NCBI GenBank assembly: GCA_963678675.1
Contig: OY783193.1
Location: 10,030,822 to 10,094,821 of the forward strand
Source of the DNA: Xiphydria camelus
Taxonomy: Eukaryota > Arthropoda > Insecta > Hymenoptera > Xiphydriidae
Length of the DNA: 64,000 bases
Direction of reading: 5' to 3'
In this document: in pieces, positions 10,433-24,000 of the stretch
How the letters are laid out: each line of letters starts with the position of its first letter
Position numbering within the stretch: position 1 is the stretch's first letter
Translations under genes and position numbers: made by a program
The notes under the pieces: model-generated
What the model was told of the DNA's origin: nothing
The model's database searches: none
Seen by the model: the letters and a program-made list of their open reading frames with translations, nothing else

Positions 10433-12019
10433 GAATGTACGGATATCACCAGCAGGGCTGGTGTCAGGCCGGATTTGGCGCGGCCGTATCCAAGGTGAGT
10501 TTACGACGAAACGCAGTAGTAATAGACCTAACCGCGCAGACCTCAGTGGAAGCTGTGGTACAATACGCTGCGATTCCGCAACTTTCCGCTTGAATAAAGT
10601 ACAATACGCGTCGCGCGTGCGAGCGGGAAGTTCGTGGTGTCGCCAGAGAGTTAAAAGCAGCTTTAGCGAGAGCTTGGCACGATCCGAATATGGGCAAGAA
10701 TGCGTATTCTTTTCGCTCGGAGTCTCGGGCCGAATAAGCGCATATTCCTGGGGGTGTACGAAGGTAGATAAGGCTGCGTCTGGGGAGTGGTATTCGTCAA
10801 TACCAGCAGGAAAATTCCTTTTGAGAAGAGGGGCGAACCAAAAGCATATTTTTACGAGACGATCGCTTCCTAAATATCCGGTGATCTTCATCCGTCCTGC
10901 GAATCCGTCGCCGGAGCTTTGAGGTCCTCTTACGCGAAACGATACGTCCAGGCGAAGCCGCCAAAGGAGCGAAGGGACAATTCGCGGCCACTCAGGCAGC
11001 CTATCTCTCGGATGTATAATTCAGAATTGTCCTCTAGTGGATGTTTAATGCATGTCCTTTCGGGGCTAAGCCGAGTCACCGCATTCAATGTTAATACCAC
11101 TTCTCGAGAGGCTATACCCACATCTCGCGGCGCGTATCCCGCGCAGAGTTTGCGGATGCAATGATTTTAGGCAAATTCGATTCTATACTTAGGCTAAACT
11201 CGGGGACTCGTTCTCCTTGTCTGGTATTTTCCTCGTCGACTGCATCGGAATTGCATCGCCTTCTCTGTGCCGTATTATCCCACATATAAAATAGGAAATC
11301 ACAGTTATTCTCGCATGAAAGATATACGAGGACCTTAGAAATCGAGGGATACAAGTGCATTTTTCTTAGTTTTGAGATAATCGATTTCAGAGTTTGGCTA
11401 TTGTTCTAAATTTGGGATTTCCTTTTAGATAGTTAACAACTACATTATATTTTTATCATTTATGTTGTCTTTTCAGTCTTATAAGTTTATTTGTGTCCCT
11501 GTTGAAATATTGCACTTGTATTCCTTGGCTTTTAAGGTCCTCATATATAAAAAAGTATGACCTTACGTCGGAGTGTACTGTTTCTTCTATAAAACCGGAA
11601 ATTTTATTTCGATAAAATGAGAAAGCGTGATAAAATTTCCGCGCTCCTCGCAATTTCCGTATTTCGAATTTGGATCAGCTTCCCAACGACGGCCTCTTAT
11701 TTCGTCTCTCGCGTACCTACGAGGAACAATGAGCCGCGCGGTACGAATTTTGCATGCAACCAACTCGCATACATATTTGATCGCGTTATATTTCAATCTG
11801 CGTTGCCCTTTTCTGCCGATCGGCGCCAGAACACAACTCATGCGGGTCGTGTTTCGTGCGCGGACAGGGTGGGTGGACATGTATAAGAATATAGAAGGCC
11901 AGCAGCGGCTCTACCCGGTGACTGCCATTGTTTCGGTTGCAAATTTTTCTCGTGTAAGCACGAGCCGACTTCTCGGTAGGGGGTATCGTGTGTTCTTCCT
12001 CCTCTCCCGTGTGTTCCTC

Positions 12020-12099
<80 letters not shown>

Positions 12100-15000
12100 C
12101 GAGAGGAACATACGGGCATATGTATATATATGCACGTACGCGTGAGATAAGTCCGCGTACGGAGATATCTGGTGGTCCTCTGGGACGTCCTGCAGTCCGA
12201 CTGCAGTCACAGGCGCGGCTGTCGATCGGCGACGATGAAATTGCACTCGAAGGTAATCCCAATAAGGGAAGTACATCGTTGCAATCTCTGTATCTGATTG
12301 AATCGAATACACGAGACGCCACCGGCCGCAATAATATGTCAATTTATCTTCCCCTTTCTGACTTCAGAGAATCGTATTATATGCGCACGCATGTACGTCC
12401 GATTTCGAGATCGAAAGCACCGGACGAGAGCGGCTCTCCGCGTGGCGCCAGAACCGAAATCACGGTTGAACGGCTGGCTGCCCCACGAGTGTGCGCGCTC
12501 GTGCGGTACACCGTGCTCCGGCCACATGTCGACATGTCGACGACGACGACCGGGGCCCGGCCCATTGTTCGGGACCGTGCGAACGGTAGCGACCGGGACA
12601 CAAATAATATTTGTGTTCGACCGATAAATAACGCGGAGCGTCCGAAATGCACTCGCGAGACGTCCCCCGAAACTCCTTGGCGCTGCTTTAATGCAGTACG
12701 TACGTACGTTCGCGCGGCTCGTGCAGATCCCGAAGACCCCACCGACTCGCCTTTGAACCGTTCGATTTTATTCATAAAGTCTGGCCTCTGTTACGATACC
12801 TCGGCATTCGGTATAGAGATCAACAAAAAATGTTTGAATTTACACGACAGCTTCATACGTGGAGACTGTAAATCATCAATATCTCGGTGTTGCCCTGATA
12901 TTTCCTCAATAAGTCTATAATTTTCGGAATCAGCATGAAACAATACTTGAAATAGGGTGATCGAGCGATCGATTCCAGAGATTTCGATTTTTGACAAAAT
13001 CTCATTTTTTCAATTTTTCGCGAAGATCGAAATATCTGGAATTTAACTCTGGATCAGTTTTTCTTATATACTTTTTCACGCTTATTACGAAAATCAGAGA
13101 CTTATTCGGGAAATCTTAGAGAAATACCGAGATATTGATAACTTTAAGGAAAACATTTTTTGCGCATAAAATCAGTGGTCTTAAATTTTTTTCGAGATAT
13201 CGAACTAATAACTGTATTTTTTATAATCAGCGTGAAAAAATGTATAAGATAGGCTGGTCGAGCGATACAATCTAGAGATTTCGATTTTTGCGAAAAATTA
13301 ACCCCTTGACAGTTTACCAAAAAATCTAGATCTCTGGAATCGATCGCTTGACCACCCTACCTCATATAATTTTTTCGCGTTGATTACGAAAATCTCAGTT
13401 ATCATTCACGCTAGAAACTTTATCTCGTTCAATCGATTTAACTATCACATGACAGTTCGTTAAAATTTCTATTCGAATCAACCAGAGAAGAGTCAACTAA
13501 CAATATTTGATTGAGTGAAGTAACTTTTTTTACCGGTGTAGTTTCCACTGATTCCACCTTACGTACAAACCTCACACACACATCGAGACTCCCCGACGAA
13601 CGATCTTTGAATAACCACGCGTCCCTTCACTCCGTACCGATTCAACCTGCAGATACGCATGAACCAGCCGACGTGAGAATAACGTCGTCTAATAGAAAGG
13701 CAGTTTCATCGGGCAATGAAGATCGCCGAGTGCACGACAACCCTCGACTGTCATCGTTCCACCCGTTCCATTGCGTACCCGCCATGAATCACGTCGTCAT
13801 CGGAATAATGGCACGTCAAGCCTTCGTCGTCCTCCTTCTCTCCCTCGGTACAAGAGACACACGCCTACACCACGTGCAGTCCTGCAGCGGCAAATCCTGG
13901 AAAGTCCTTCGTACGGAGCCTCGACTCGAAGTGATCCCCGCGTGTGCAGCGGTGGCTCGACTCCGCGCCCTTTCTTTTCTCTCTCCGCGCGGCTGCCGTG
14001 CCGCTCCGCAACCTCCGCATGTAAAGTCGGATGCTCTCTCTCTCTGCGCAACGATCTCCGCGCTTCTCGCTCCTTCGCACGGAGTGCGGACCGTTTCAGA
14101 CGGCCATTTAAGGCTCGGACATTTCGTTCTGTCACCGTTCCGTGTTCTCTCCCTCCTCACCCCGTAAAGACCACCTACGCGCAGTCCTCAGCTCTCCCGC
14201 GTTCCCGGCTTTGTCTTATAAACGGTCGCAGCGTATCTCATGATAAGCAGAGTAAAACGACGCTAGACACGCGCTCTTTTCGCCTGGATATATTTATACC
14301 TGTACGGATATATCCACGACGGGTCTTATAAATTGCTCTTTCTTTCCATCCCAAAAGTGGCTACCGCTGCTGCTGCTGCTGCTGCATGGAGAGGAGGGCG
14401 GGGAGGGAGAAAGAGGGCGGAGAATGGATCTTGGTTCGAACTTTTCAGCATGGGATACGTGGGATTTGCGCGTAGGTGCGGCGCGAGAAAGTGCGAAGGC
14501 ATTCGTGTGGAAACTGCACGATGTATCGTGCTGGGAGATCGTTTAAAGGAAGAGAGGGTCGGGCTCATGTTGACATTCTTTAGTTGTTTCGTCGTCGCAG
14601 CAGGAGCACCGGCTAGATAAAGGGAATTCCTGAAGGAAACATTTGTAATTATCGACTGTCTCTTTACTCTGCGTTTGGTTCTCGAAGTGGTTCCACGAGA
14701 CAAGAAACTTTCTTAATCTTATGTCTTAATTATTCGATCGAAAATATTTCTCCTTTTTGGCTTAGTAAATTTGTCGTCATTAAAAGACAGTTAAAGAGCA
14801 ATGTTGGATCTCCGGTGATATAGCAAACATCGCGATGCGATATTCGAGTAGTCTCTAATTATTGCGTAATTACTCGCAAGTCCTCGCTGATAAGTTCAGT
14901 TAACCGAGAGCCTCGTACCGTCCGTCAAATTTAATTTAACAGAAAATGTCCAGCGATCTAATCGTTCCAGCTGTCCCCTCGACATATGCACTCGCTTCAA

Positions 15001-18000
15001 ATTCAACTGCTGCAACGACCTACCTCACGTGACAGTTACTTCCTGAAACTTTTCGTGCACCTGTCGCACGTGGTTTCGTAGAACGGTTGCAGACACGGTT
15101 GACCGCATACTATACGTGCAGCGTACTTCTCACGGTATCACTTTTCATGCAGATAACCACGTAGTCATTGTCAGTCGTTCGTCATCCATACTGAGAAAAA
15201 TAATTAGGTTAAAGTGACGAAACGTATCTAGTTAAATGCGTTTAATTATTCTAATCAAAACGTCGGTCAGTTGAACCAAATATTTAGTTATTACAACCAA
15301 ACGTTTAGTTATTGTAACCGCAAAGTGATCAATTTAACCAAACACACATATGGAGGATCCATATTTCACTAAACAGTTTGGTCATAGTCTTCAAGATTTT
15401 GGTTAAATTAACCACACGAAGAAAAAGGAACTGCACGAATTGCAATTTGACTATAGGATAAACTACGATTCCGCCCAGGAAACTTTACAGAATTACACAG
15501 TAATTAGGTGTAATTTTCCTGGGGAACCGGTAGAAACTCCTGGGAACCAATAGAAATTCCCGTGAAAAAGATATTATATCCCGTTAAAAACTAGTAGGTA
15601 TTTGTACGGCTATAAATTTGTAAATAGAAAAGTGTCCTTTGTACAAATTCTTGAAAATCAGCTAGAATCTCAGCATTACTGAATGAAACTGTAAACATTG
15701 CTGTTTTTTTTTGCGTACAAATTTTTATCTCAGTGCATCAAGGAAGTTTCGCTCTTCTACAATACAATAGATTCGCAACTCGTGAGTTTCTGCGGCCGAT
15801 ACGCCGCGTACCTCTACTACTTCGGGCGATCGCGTATCTTGACCGGCGGACTCGTCGAGTAGAGCGCCGGGTCGATGCATAAACGCATGCTTCGTTGCAA
15901 CGCGAGTTGCAGTGTTACAAGGCAAGTGTTTCGAGAGTCGCGTTACTATCGCGGATTCTTTGTGCATCGTTCTCGACACGTGTGCATTTATCTTCCTCGC
16001 TTTTAGTTTTCCTCGGTCTTTTGTCCGTCCGACGTTCTGACGCATTATCGGCGCTGTCTCACGACGCGGTTACGTCTAAGTTCGGTTTGCATTGCCTGCC
16101 GATACGAGGGAATAAAAATAGAAAGGGTTACGGTATGTCGACAATTTCGAGTGGCACTCAAGGGTTTCTCACAGAGATAAAATTCAATCCCATCCTTCGC
16201 TGGCTTTTCTCTCTCTTTCTCCTCCTATTCTCTTTCTTCTTGTTCTCATAAAACTGCCAGTTTCAATGCATAAATGAGAAAAAATGCCATATAAGATATC
16301 GCTCATTTGCAGCAAGAGTGACATAACTCAAGAAATGCGATTTATGAGAAACTGGCCTTTAAAATATTGGAAATATTCAATGGCTAATATATTATATTTT
16401 TATTAGCCTTTGAATATTTCCCTATTTTAAAGGCCAGTTTCTCATAAATCGCATTTTTGAGTTATGTCACTCTTTTTGCAAATATATTTATATAATTATA
16501 AGCGATATGTTTTCCGACGTATGCATTAAAACTGCATCGTCGATGTCCTCATGAGAATGGTCATTGCATATACTGAGAGAAGAGTCTATTTGCAATTAAT
16601 AAATGTATATTTGATTATGGCAAACAAATATTTCGTTAGGTCAAGTAAATATATCTTAATTATTAGAATGTCTCTTTCGTTCAAACAAAAATGGAGTAAT
16701 AGCTAACGAATATTCGTATTAGCTCAAAACCCAAAGAAATATTTCTTTCACCATAATTAAGAGTGTACGTATATTAACTACATATAAATAAACTGTTTTC
16801 CCAGTGTAAAGAATCACTTTCATTCATAATCTCTCGCGTACTTTAGTTACTTGTGAGTACCACGGTTGTGTCTAAGAAAAAATTAATCTCTCTATATGCC
16901 GTCGCATCCATTTTCGTTATTCGTACAGTAGTGACGCGTGTCGTAATATTTTGGCATAAAAACGAAGACGTCCACGTCGACTCGCAACGTCATTAAATTT
17001 CTCCAGCTTCCTTTCCATATCAATTTCCGTACAAATTAGTATCATCGATACGTACACCGGGAAGATCTCTTGTATATGCCGAAGGTAGACCCATGGCGAC
17101 GTCGTTTCTCAATCTGGAAACGTCGCGACGCGCAGTCAACGGTCTCGGAACCTCGAGATCCGATCCGTCCCAAGAACGGCTCCGGCCGTCGCTTAGCAGT
17201 CACCGATAACGACGGGACCCTCCCACCCTCCTTTTCTTTCCCTCCGAAGAACTCTGGAACAAATGCGCCCGACGGAATCGCGCGGAGTGGTCCTTATCAC
17301 GAGAACGCTTAGCCGTGATTAATTCCTTTAAATGGGCATCCCCCTCTCGCTCTGTTTCAGGACGACGACAGGCTTTTCATCGGCGCCCCTGGCAGCTGGT
17401 ACTGGCAAGGTGAGCATCCCTTTCTTCTTCGTAAGCCGTTCACTCGCGTCGGGGTATCTAAATGTACCCGTAAAGAGTGGTGAAGTTTTGCGGTATCCAT
17501 TGCGGATCCGTCATACATTGAGAAAACAGTTTATTTATAATTGAGATACGCATACTTGATTGTGGCGAAGGAAATATGTCTTTGGGCCAAGTAAATATTC
17601 ATCAGCTGTTACTCTATTTCTGTTTGAATAAAAGAAATATTCTAATAATTAATATCTATTTACTCGGCCCAATGAAATATTTATTTCGTCATAATTAATT
17701 ATACATTTATTAACTACAAATAAACTCTTCTATCAGTGTACACGCTCCGTAAAAAAATCCGTTGCACACGAACTTCTCGACAGAAACAAACGAACAACAC
17801 AGAACAAAAATGAGCGCGGAATAATTTTCTTGATTAGACTTTATTTTTCAGGAACAAAAACTTCTCGCGAGAGAAAGGCGAAAGGCAAAAATTAACGACG
17901 ACGCTTAATTTATGGGGGCGAGAGCGGATATAACTTTTTTCATTAATAATTTAAACCAAATTTTTGATCATAAAATTGTATATAAGCATTATATATTCAC

Positions 18001-21000
18001 TGTACAGTGCTTTTTTGGATCATTCACGACTCTATAACGAATTGCCAACTCGTAGAAGCGGCTGTGCTTCGAGTTGCACTTGACGGTCTGCTTTCGGAAT
18101 TGGCAACCCCTTATATTGTCGCGTGCATTTCGGGAGGTACCGCGTAACTCGCATTCCAATGTAAGACAAAAGTCGAGTCAACTCTTGGAGGTTCCCAGGA
18201 TAAATTAATATCTACTTATTTTTCGTAACAATTGGTTAACGGTGGTCGCATTACAGTCGGTGCGGTTCGCTTGGACAAATTAACAGTGACGAAGCGGAGA
18301 CGAGGAAGGATTGTCGATCGTATCGGTGGTCAATTGGGCGTCTTTGGCGCCTGAAGAATTTGTCACCTGTCCTACTGTTCTTTTTTTTTCATATTCACGG
18401 CTGTGTAAATATATGTACGTTACAGTCGAACTTACGTAGATTCGCGTGAGATAGATTTCTCTTCGCTGGAGTAATTAGAGCAGTTCGATTAACGGAAAAC
18501 ACATTGATTTGGTTAGTTTTGAGTTAAGGGAGGGTTTTATCAGCGGAGGTTCGACTGTATTCGCGTCGAAAGGGCTGGGAACGCTCCGTGGGGACTCGTT
18601 ATTTTTCTCACTTCGTCTGCCGTCTCTTTATTTCCAATGTTGTGCGCAGCAATTCAGGCGAATCTAATGTGAACATTCCAGGTCAGATGTACTCGATCGA
18701 CAGTTCGGGGGTATTCCCGTATGTGCCACCAAGATGGGCGACCTACGGGTTCATCGAAGGTACCACGAATTATCAGGCGCCCTTCGCATCCATGCGTCAC
18801 ATGCCCTAATCCCTGATCTGATTTTTTTGACTTTCTCTCTCCCTCTCTTTCTTTCTTTCGCGATTTTTCTAGCAGAATTAGCATGTATTGCTTCGGCTCG
18901 ATGCTCCCTCCTAGTGCACTATGATTTTCTTTTGATAAATTCTTTCTTTAAGCGCAATAGAAAAATATTAATCATGGTATTTGTTAGATTTCTAATAAAT
19001 TAAATACTTCGTCGTCGCGATAACCACAAATTATAGTGTATGGTACTGTTTGCCGTATGGGCTAGGCAAGTATCTCTAGTGGCGCCACGAGGTGGTCGCA
19101 GTTCGTAACTTTGGGGTGATAAGTGACCAATCAGGATCAAGTATTCCGTTGTGGTGGGTTACAGACAACGGAATACTTGATCCTGATTGGTCACTTATCA
19201 CCCCAAAGTTTCGTGGACTATCCACGAGGTCGCGCGCGCGTCAATAATTTGAGATACTTGCCTAGCCTATAGCGAAATAATTTTTTCTTTATTTAGTAAA
19301 AAAAACAGCGAAAAATTGTAGTTCATTTTTCGTTATCGCTGTTATTTTGAACAAAAAATTAGCGCACAGACGGAGACGCACGATTGCCAAAGCAATATCT
19401 ATAACTTATGTTTCAATGCCGGCCTTATCGGCCCACTGCATGCGAGCAATTGATCTCCAATTGCTCTTTGCGCAGTCTTCAAAATTGAAAGCCTGGCTTC
19501 TACAGTTTGCTATATTACGATCAAAAGTGAATGTCTGAAATGGTATTCGGATGCTGGTAACACCTGTATCGACGATACGAGACCGATGATACAATCGAAT
19601 AACCCTTGGATTAGCCACGCGAGAAATAGGCTAGCCTCTGCAATTCAGAGTGAGAAAATGTCGGATGAGAGAAAGAGAGGAAAGTGCGGCATCGCTTTCC
19701 GTACGTTTGCAGAATATCGTGGCGTTCTTTGCAAGATATAATGCCTATCTATAATAATAAAAACAATTACAATAATTACAATAAATAATCTAGCAAAAAT
19801 CCAACAATACTGAGCAATAAAATCCTATACTGAGAAAAATGATCAGGTTAAAAAGACAAAACGCAACTAGCTCAACGTGTTTAGTTATTCTAACCAAAAT
19901 ACTGGTCAGTTGAACGAAATATCAAATCGCTCTAACCAAATGTTTACTTACTCCAATCAAATGTTTAATTATCCTAATCAAAAATTGGTCAGTTTAACCA
20001 AACAGATCGAGGTTCCATATTTCATCAAACGGTTTGCTCATCACCTCCAGGATTTTGGTTAAATTGACCACGTTACTTTTCTCGGGGCACCGTCGCCGTG
20101 CGCGAATCATATTGCAAAGAACGCCCGAGTATACGGCAAAGGAAACGAGATATATCACACCTAAGCGCCCCCCTTACACTTGCTTGACAGTGCCTTATAC
20201 GAAAAGAGAAAAAAAAATTAATTCTATTAATAAGCGAGGTTTTGGTTATTGCAGTGGATATACGACTATTACATTAACACGAGGCTTGCAGTACCCTAAT
20301 ATAAGTACATTACACTCGCTGTACATAATTCAGCCAGGATTTATACATATTATTTAATTCACCACGAAGCCAAATAATATCCCACGTTAATACACCCACA
20401 ATCTAAAACCTCTCGCGATGTAACCCACCGGTTGCTGCCAGGTGAGTCGCGAGGGTGGCCATGGTCTAACAGGCGGGTATCCGCTTCTTACAGCTTGACA
20501 TCGCCAGTGCCGCCAGTAATCAAGGAGAGCCAACTGTATCGCTATCATAATCCGAAGCCCTCGAACGAATCTCCCTCTTCGACGAACAACGACCGCAGCT
20601 TTATCTTCACTTTCAATTCCCTCCCCGAGTCCCACGGGACGCTCTTCCCGTCGTTGCTCGTCGTGACGATTCGCCTCGAGGGTTGCGCAGAGTAATTTTC
20701 ATTGAAATCGCCTAGCATTAATAATAATATTATTAATATCGATTAGCTTATAGTACGCATAGGTACATAGAGACGTTGGATTATTACGAATGACTTGTAC
20801 GCGTCTTAATGGTTGCTCTTTGACGGACACCTTAAAATACGAGTTGCGTTGATGTGATGCGATTTTGACTGAGTGACCGAGCTTTGTAAATTTACTTACC
20901 TCTGACGCACGATTTGCGTTGTATCGTAATTGGAGTGAGGGAGGAGGCGCGGGGCTCGTGTAGAACGCGCGGAACGCGCGCGTCACGTTTTCTACCTCGT

Positions 21001-24000
21001 CCGTCTTCCCCCCGCACGCAATCGCGAGTCCGGATATCGGATTTCTGGCTCGTTCTCCGGAAGTTCCTTTCGCGGGCGATGATGGAAAAGTCGTTGTTTT
21101 ACAGGGGACGTCTACGTGGAACCGGGTAGGAGGGGAGATTCGAGAGTTTTGCGCACGCAGGCGGGTAGCGCCACCGAGGACGATTCTTACATGGGATACA
21201 CGGTAGTCTCCGGCGACTTCGTAGGGAGTGGACAGAGCGGCGCTGCCGTTGGGATGCCGCGTGCCGATGATCTCTACGGAAAGGTATGATTTCCCTTTGT
21301 TTCTAGACTAAGAAAATAGTTTTTTTTTATAATACGTACCCACAGCTAACAATTTCATGTTCTATAAAAATCGTAAGAACGTTTCCAGAGTAAATTTTAG
21401 GCACGTTTATAGAGCATGTTTATTCTAAGAACATGTTCAAAACGTTCTTACAACACTTATAGGGTTACATTAGAGTTATCTTATAAATGCTCTATAAATT
21501 ATGCTCTAAGAACGTGCTTGCAACAAATTTAAAAAGCAATTCAGTTTCTGAAGGCAAAATAGTCTCATGTGCCACATTAAAATGCAACAATTTAGTGTTC
21601 TAGATACAACTATAAAACATTAACAGAATATAAAACTCCTATTACACTAAATTTATAGAATTACTTTGCTAGCTGGGTACACTTGATTATGTGACGAATG
21701 AAACATTTCTTCAGGTTAAACAAATATTCGTTAGATATTGCTCTATTTCTGTTTGAATAAAAGAGGCCTTCTAATAATTAATATACGTTTACTTGGAGCC
21801 CAACGAAATATTTCTTTCGCCATAATTAGGTATACGTTTAAACTCTTCCCTCGTTGGAGCATTTCGAAGCAGAAATCGTCTCGATCATTTTCTGTGAAAA
21901 TTAAGTCACGCTCGCTTTGCCTCAATTCATCAACGAAATTATCACACTATTTTTCGTTGCAGGTTCTCCTCTTCACCTGGGACATGAGCAACTATCACAA
22001 CATCTCCGGCGAACAGATGGGTGCCTACTTCGGCTACTCCATCGCGGCTGGAGACATCGATGGAGACGGTCTGGACGACCTCATAGTTGGCGCACCCATG
22101 TACACAATTTCCGGAAATCCAGAGATGACTTACGAGACGGGACGCGTTTACGCGATTTATCAAGGTCGCGGCAACGAGAAATTCCACAGGATGGACAATC
22201 GGTAAAGTACTCGACCGTTTGCTTCGCGTGGTCCGAAACGACGTGCAGTTTCCCTCTATATTTCATTATTTCCCCTTCAGAGACGGCAAGAGCAACAGAG
22301 GTAGATTCGGCACCTCCATAGCCTTCCTCGGCGACATCGACAAGGACGGCTACGGGGACATCGCCGTAGGAGCACCCTACGCGGGTCCCGAAGGCCGCGG
22401 CGCCGTCTACCTCTATCGCGGTACCCGCGAAGGACTCATGGAGGAGCATTCCCAAGTGATCCACTCCGAGGATCTGCAGTTCCCTGTGCAAACCTTCGGC
22501 TTCTCGCTCGCCGGTGGTACGGACCTCGACGGCAACAATTACCCCGACATAGTAATCGGCGCGTACGAATCGGACGCGGCCATGTTCTTCAGATCGCGAC
22601 CGGTCATCAAGATGGACTCCTTCGTGAAATTCAACTCGGAGTCGAATCTCATCTCGCTCGACAACAGAAACTGCACCCTCTCGGACCGCACCAAAGTCAC
22701 GTGCATGCTACTGGAGGCGTGCTTCCTCTACACCGGAGAGGGCATCGATCCCAGCCACGAGTTCAACGTGCAGTACGTGCTGGACGTGAAGAAAGACAAG
22801 AATCCGCGCATGTTCTTCCTCGAGTACGAGGACGCGAACACCCGGAACTTCACGGTCACCGTCCACCAAAACACCCAGTTCTGCCGCACGGTCAGCGTCT
22901 ACGTCACGCCCAACATTCGCGACAAGCTCACCTCGCTGGACGCCGAGATGAGGATGAGCCTCTCCGAGAACAACGTTCGCGACGATTACCCGCGCAATCC
23001 CAGGTCGCCGCTGCGGCCGATCCTCGGGATGACCACGTCGCGCAAGGACGCCCTGTCGATCCGCAAGAACTGCGGCTCCGACAACGTCTGCATTCCGGAT
23101 CTTCAGATGACGGTGAAGCCGAACGTGGAGCGTTACCTGTTGGGCTCGAGCAAGCGGCTGGAGATCGAGGTCACGGTGAACAACGCGGACGAGGACGCCT
23201 TCGAGGCGACCTTCAGGTTGGCGTTGCCGCCCGGCATCGATTACATCAAGATCGAGCGAGCCGAAAATATCGAGATACCGGTGCAGTGCTCGGCGCCGAC
23301 GCCGGCGAACAACAACACGCTGATATGCGACATCGGCAATCCCTTGCCGCAGAACAAGCTGGTCCAGTTCATCGTGATGCTGCAGCCCGTCACCTCGGAC
23401 GGCATGAAGGCCAGTTACGAGTTCGACATGGAGGTCGATACGGCGAACCCCGAGAGAAACGCTACCATCGACGACAATCGGTTGCACTTGTCGCTGCCGA
23501 TCTGGATCAAGAGCGAGCTGCTGATCGAGGGCGAGAGCAAGCCCAAGGATCTGTATTACAACGTCGATAATTACACCGCGATTAACATCACCACCGACTC
23601 GGAGTTCGGTCCTGCCATTATACACAATTATACGATAAGAAATCAGGGACCATCCGACATACTGGAAGCGGAGGCTTACTTGGTGTGGCCCGCCAGGACT
23701 CTCGAGAACGAGGATCTTTTGTACTTGATCGAACAACCGGAAACTTCCGGGGTTATCGCCTGCGAAACCGCTAACGCGAATTATCTCAGTTTGAAGGTGC
23801 GTGACTTTTTATTCGTTCGATTCCTCTCATCTGATAAGTGATCATCTCATCGGAAATATCCATTATTTGACGTGTCGCCCCGATTCTTTTCAGATTAACA
23901 GAAGACGCAAACCGGATTATTTCTCCGAGAGACCCGGATTGATCCTGGAAGAGTCCGACTCGGGCAAAAACATCAACGTACAGCGTCCCAAGGTGTACAC

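Larger units (their letters stand above)
10495..17360 (+). other. Integrin intron A-B (6.9 kb)
   Basis: Bounded by donor GTGAGT and acceptor CTCTGTTTCAG. It holds a (GA)n microsatellite, the R repeat cluster, MITEs C1, O, P and B1, and a CTG run at 14366-14385. Several long open frames on both strands overlap low-complexity sequence and are not supported as genes. Confidence 0.6.
18760..21104 (+). other. Integrin intron C-D
   Basis: Donor GTACCA (weak) and acceptor TTTTACAG. Drosophila alpha-PS2 has an alternative exon near this place; none could be supported here (see rejected items). Holds hairpin element Q and MITE C2. Confidence 0.5.

Noticed and set aside
10223..10891. 222-codon minus-strand open frame
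   Set aside because: It is antisense to integrin exon A and its splice site, with no domain, no homologous phrases and low-complexity Arg/Leu composition.
11627..12920. Long plus- and minus-strand frames (172, 181, 310 codons)
   Set aside because: They pass through the (GA)n run at 12022-12096, giving Arg-Glu or Ser-Leu repeats; no recognisable protein on either side.
13511..14331. Overlapping 218- and 186-codon plus-strand frames
   Set aside because: Two frames over the same GC-rich sequence, plus complementary minus frames; no domain and no splice context. They lie in an integrin intron.
18760..18809. Read-through of integrin exon C to a stop (GTTNYQAPFASMRHMP)
   Set aside because: Exon C ending at 18759 joins exon D in frame (GLY codon), whereas read-through would truncate the propeller.
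20500..20695. Candidate alternative integrin exon (VIKESQLYRYHNPKPSNE frame)
   Set aside because: Acceptors exist at 20515 or 20524 in the right phase, but no phase-1 donor follows before the stop at 20693; exon C joins exon D in phase without it.
22701..23736. 289-codon plus-frame and 342-codon minus-frame inside integrin exon F
   Set aside because: Shadow frames of a GC-rich coding exon; the integrin frame is unambiguous.
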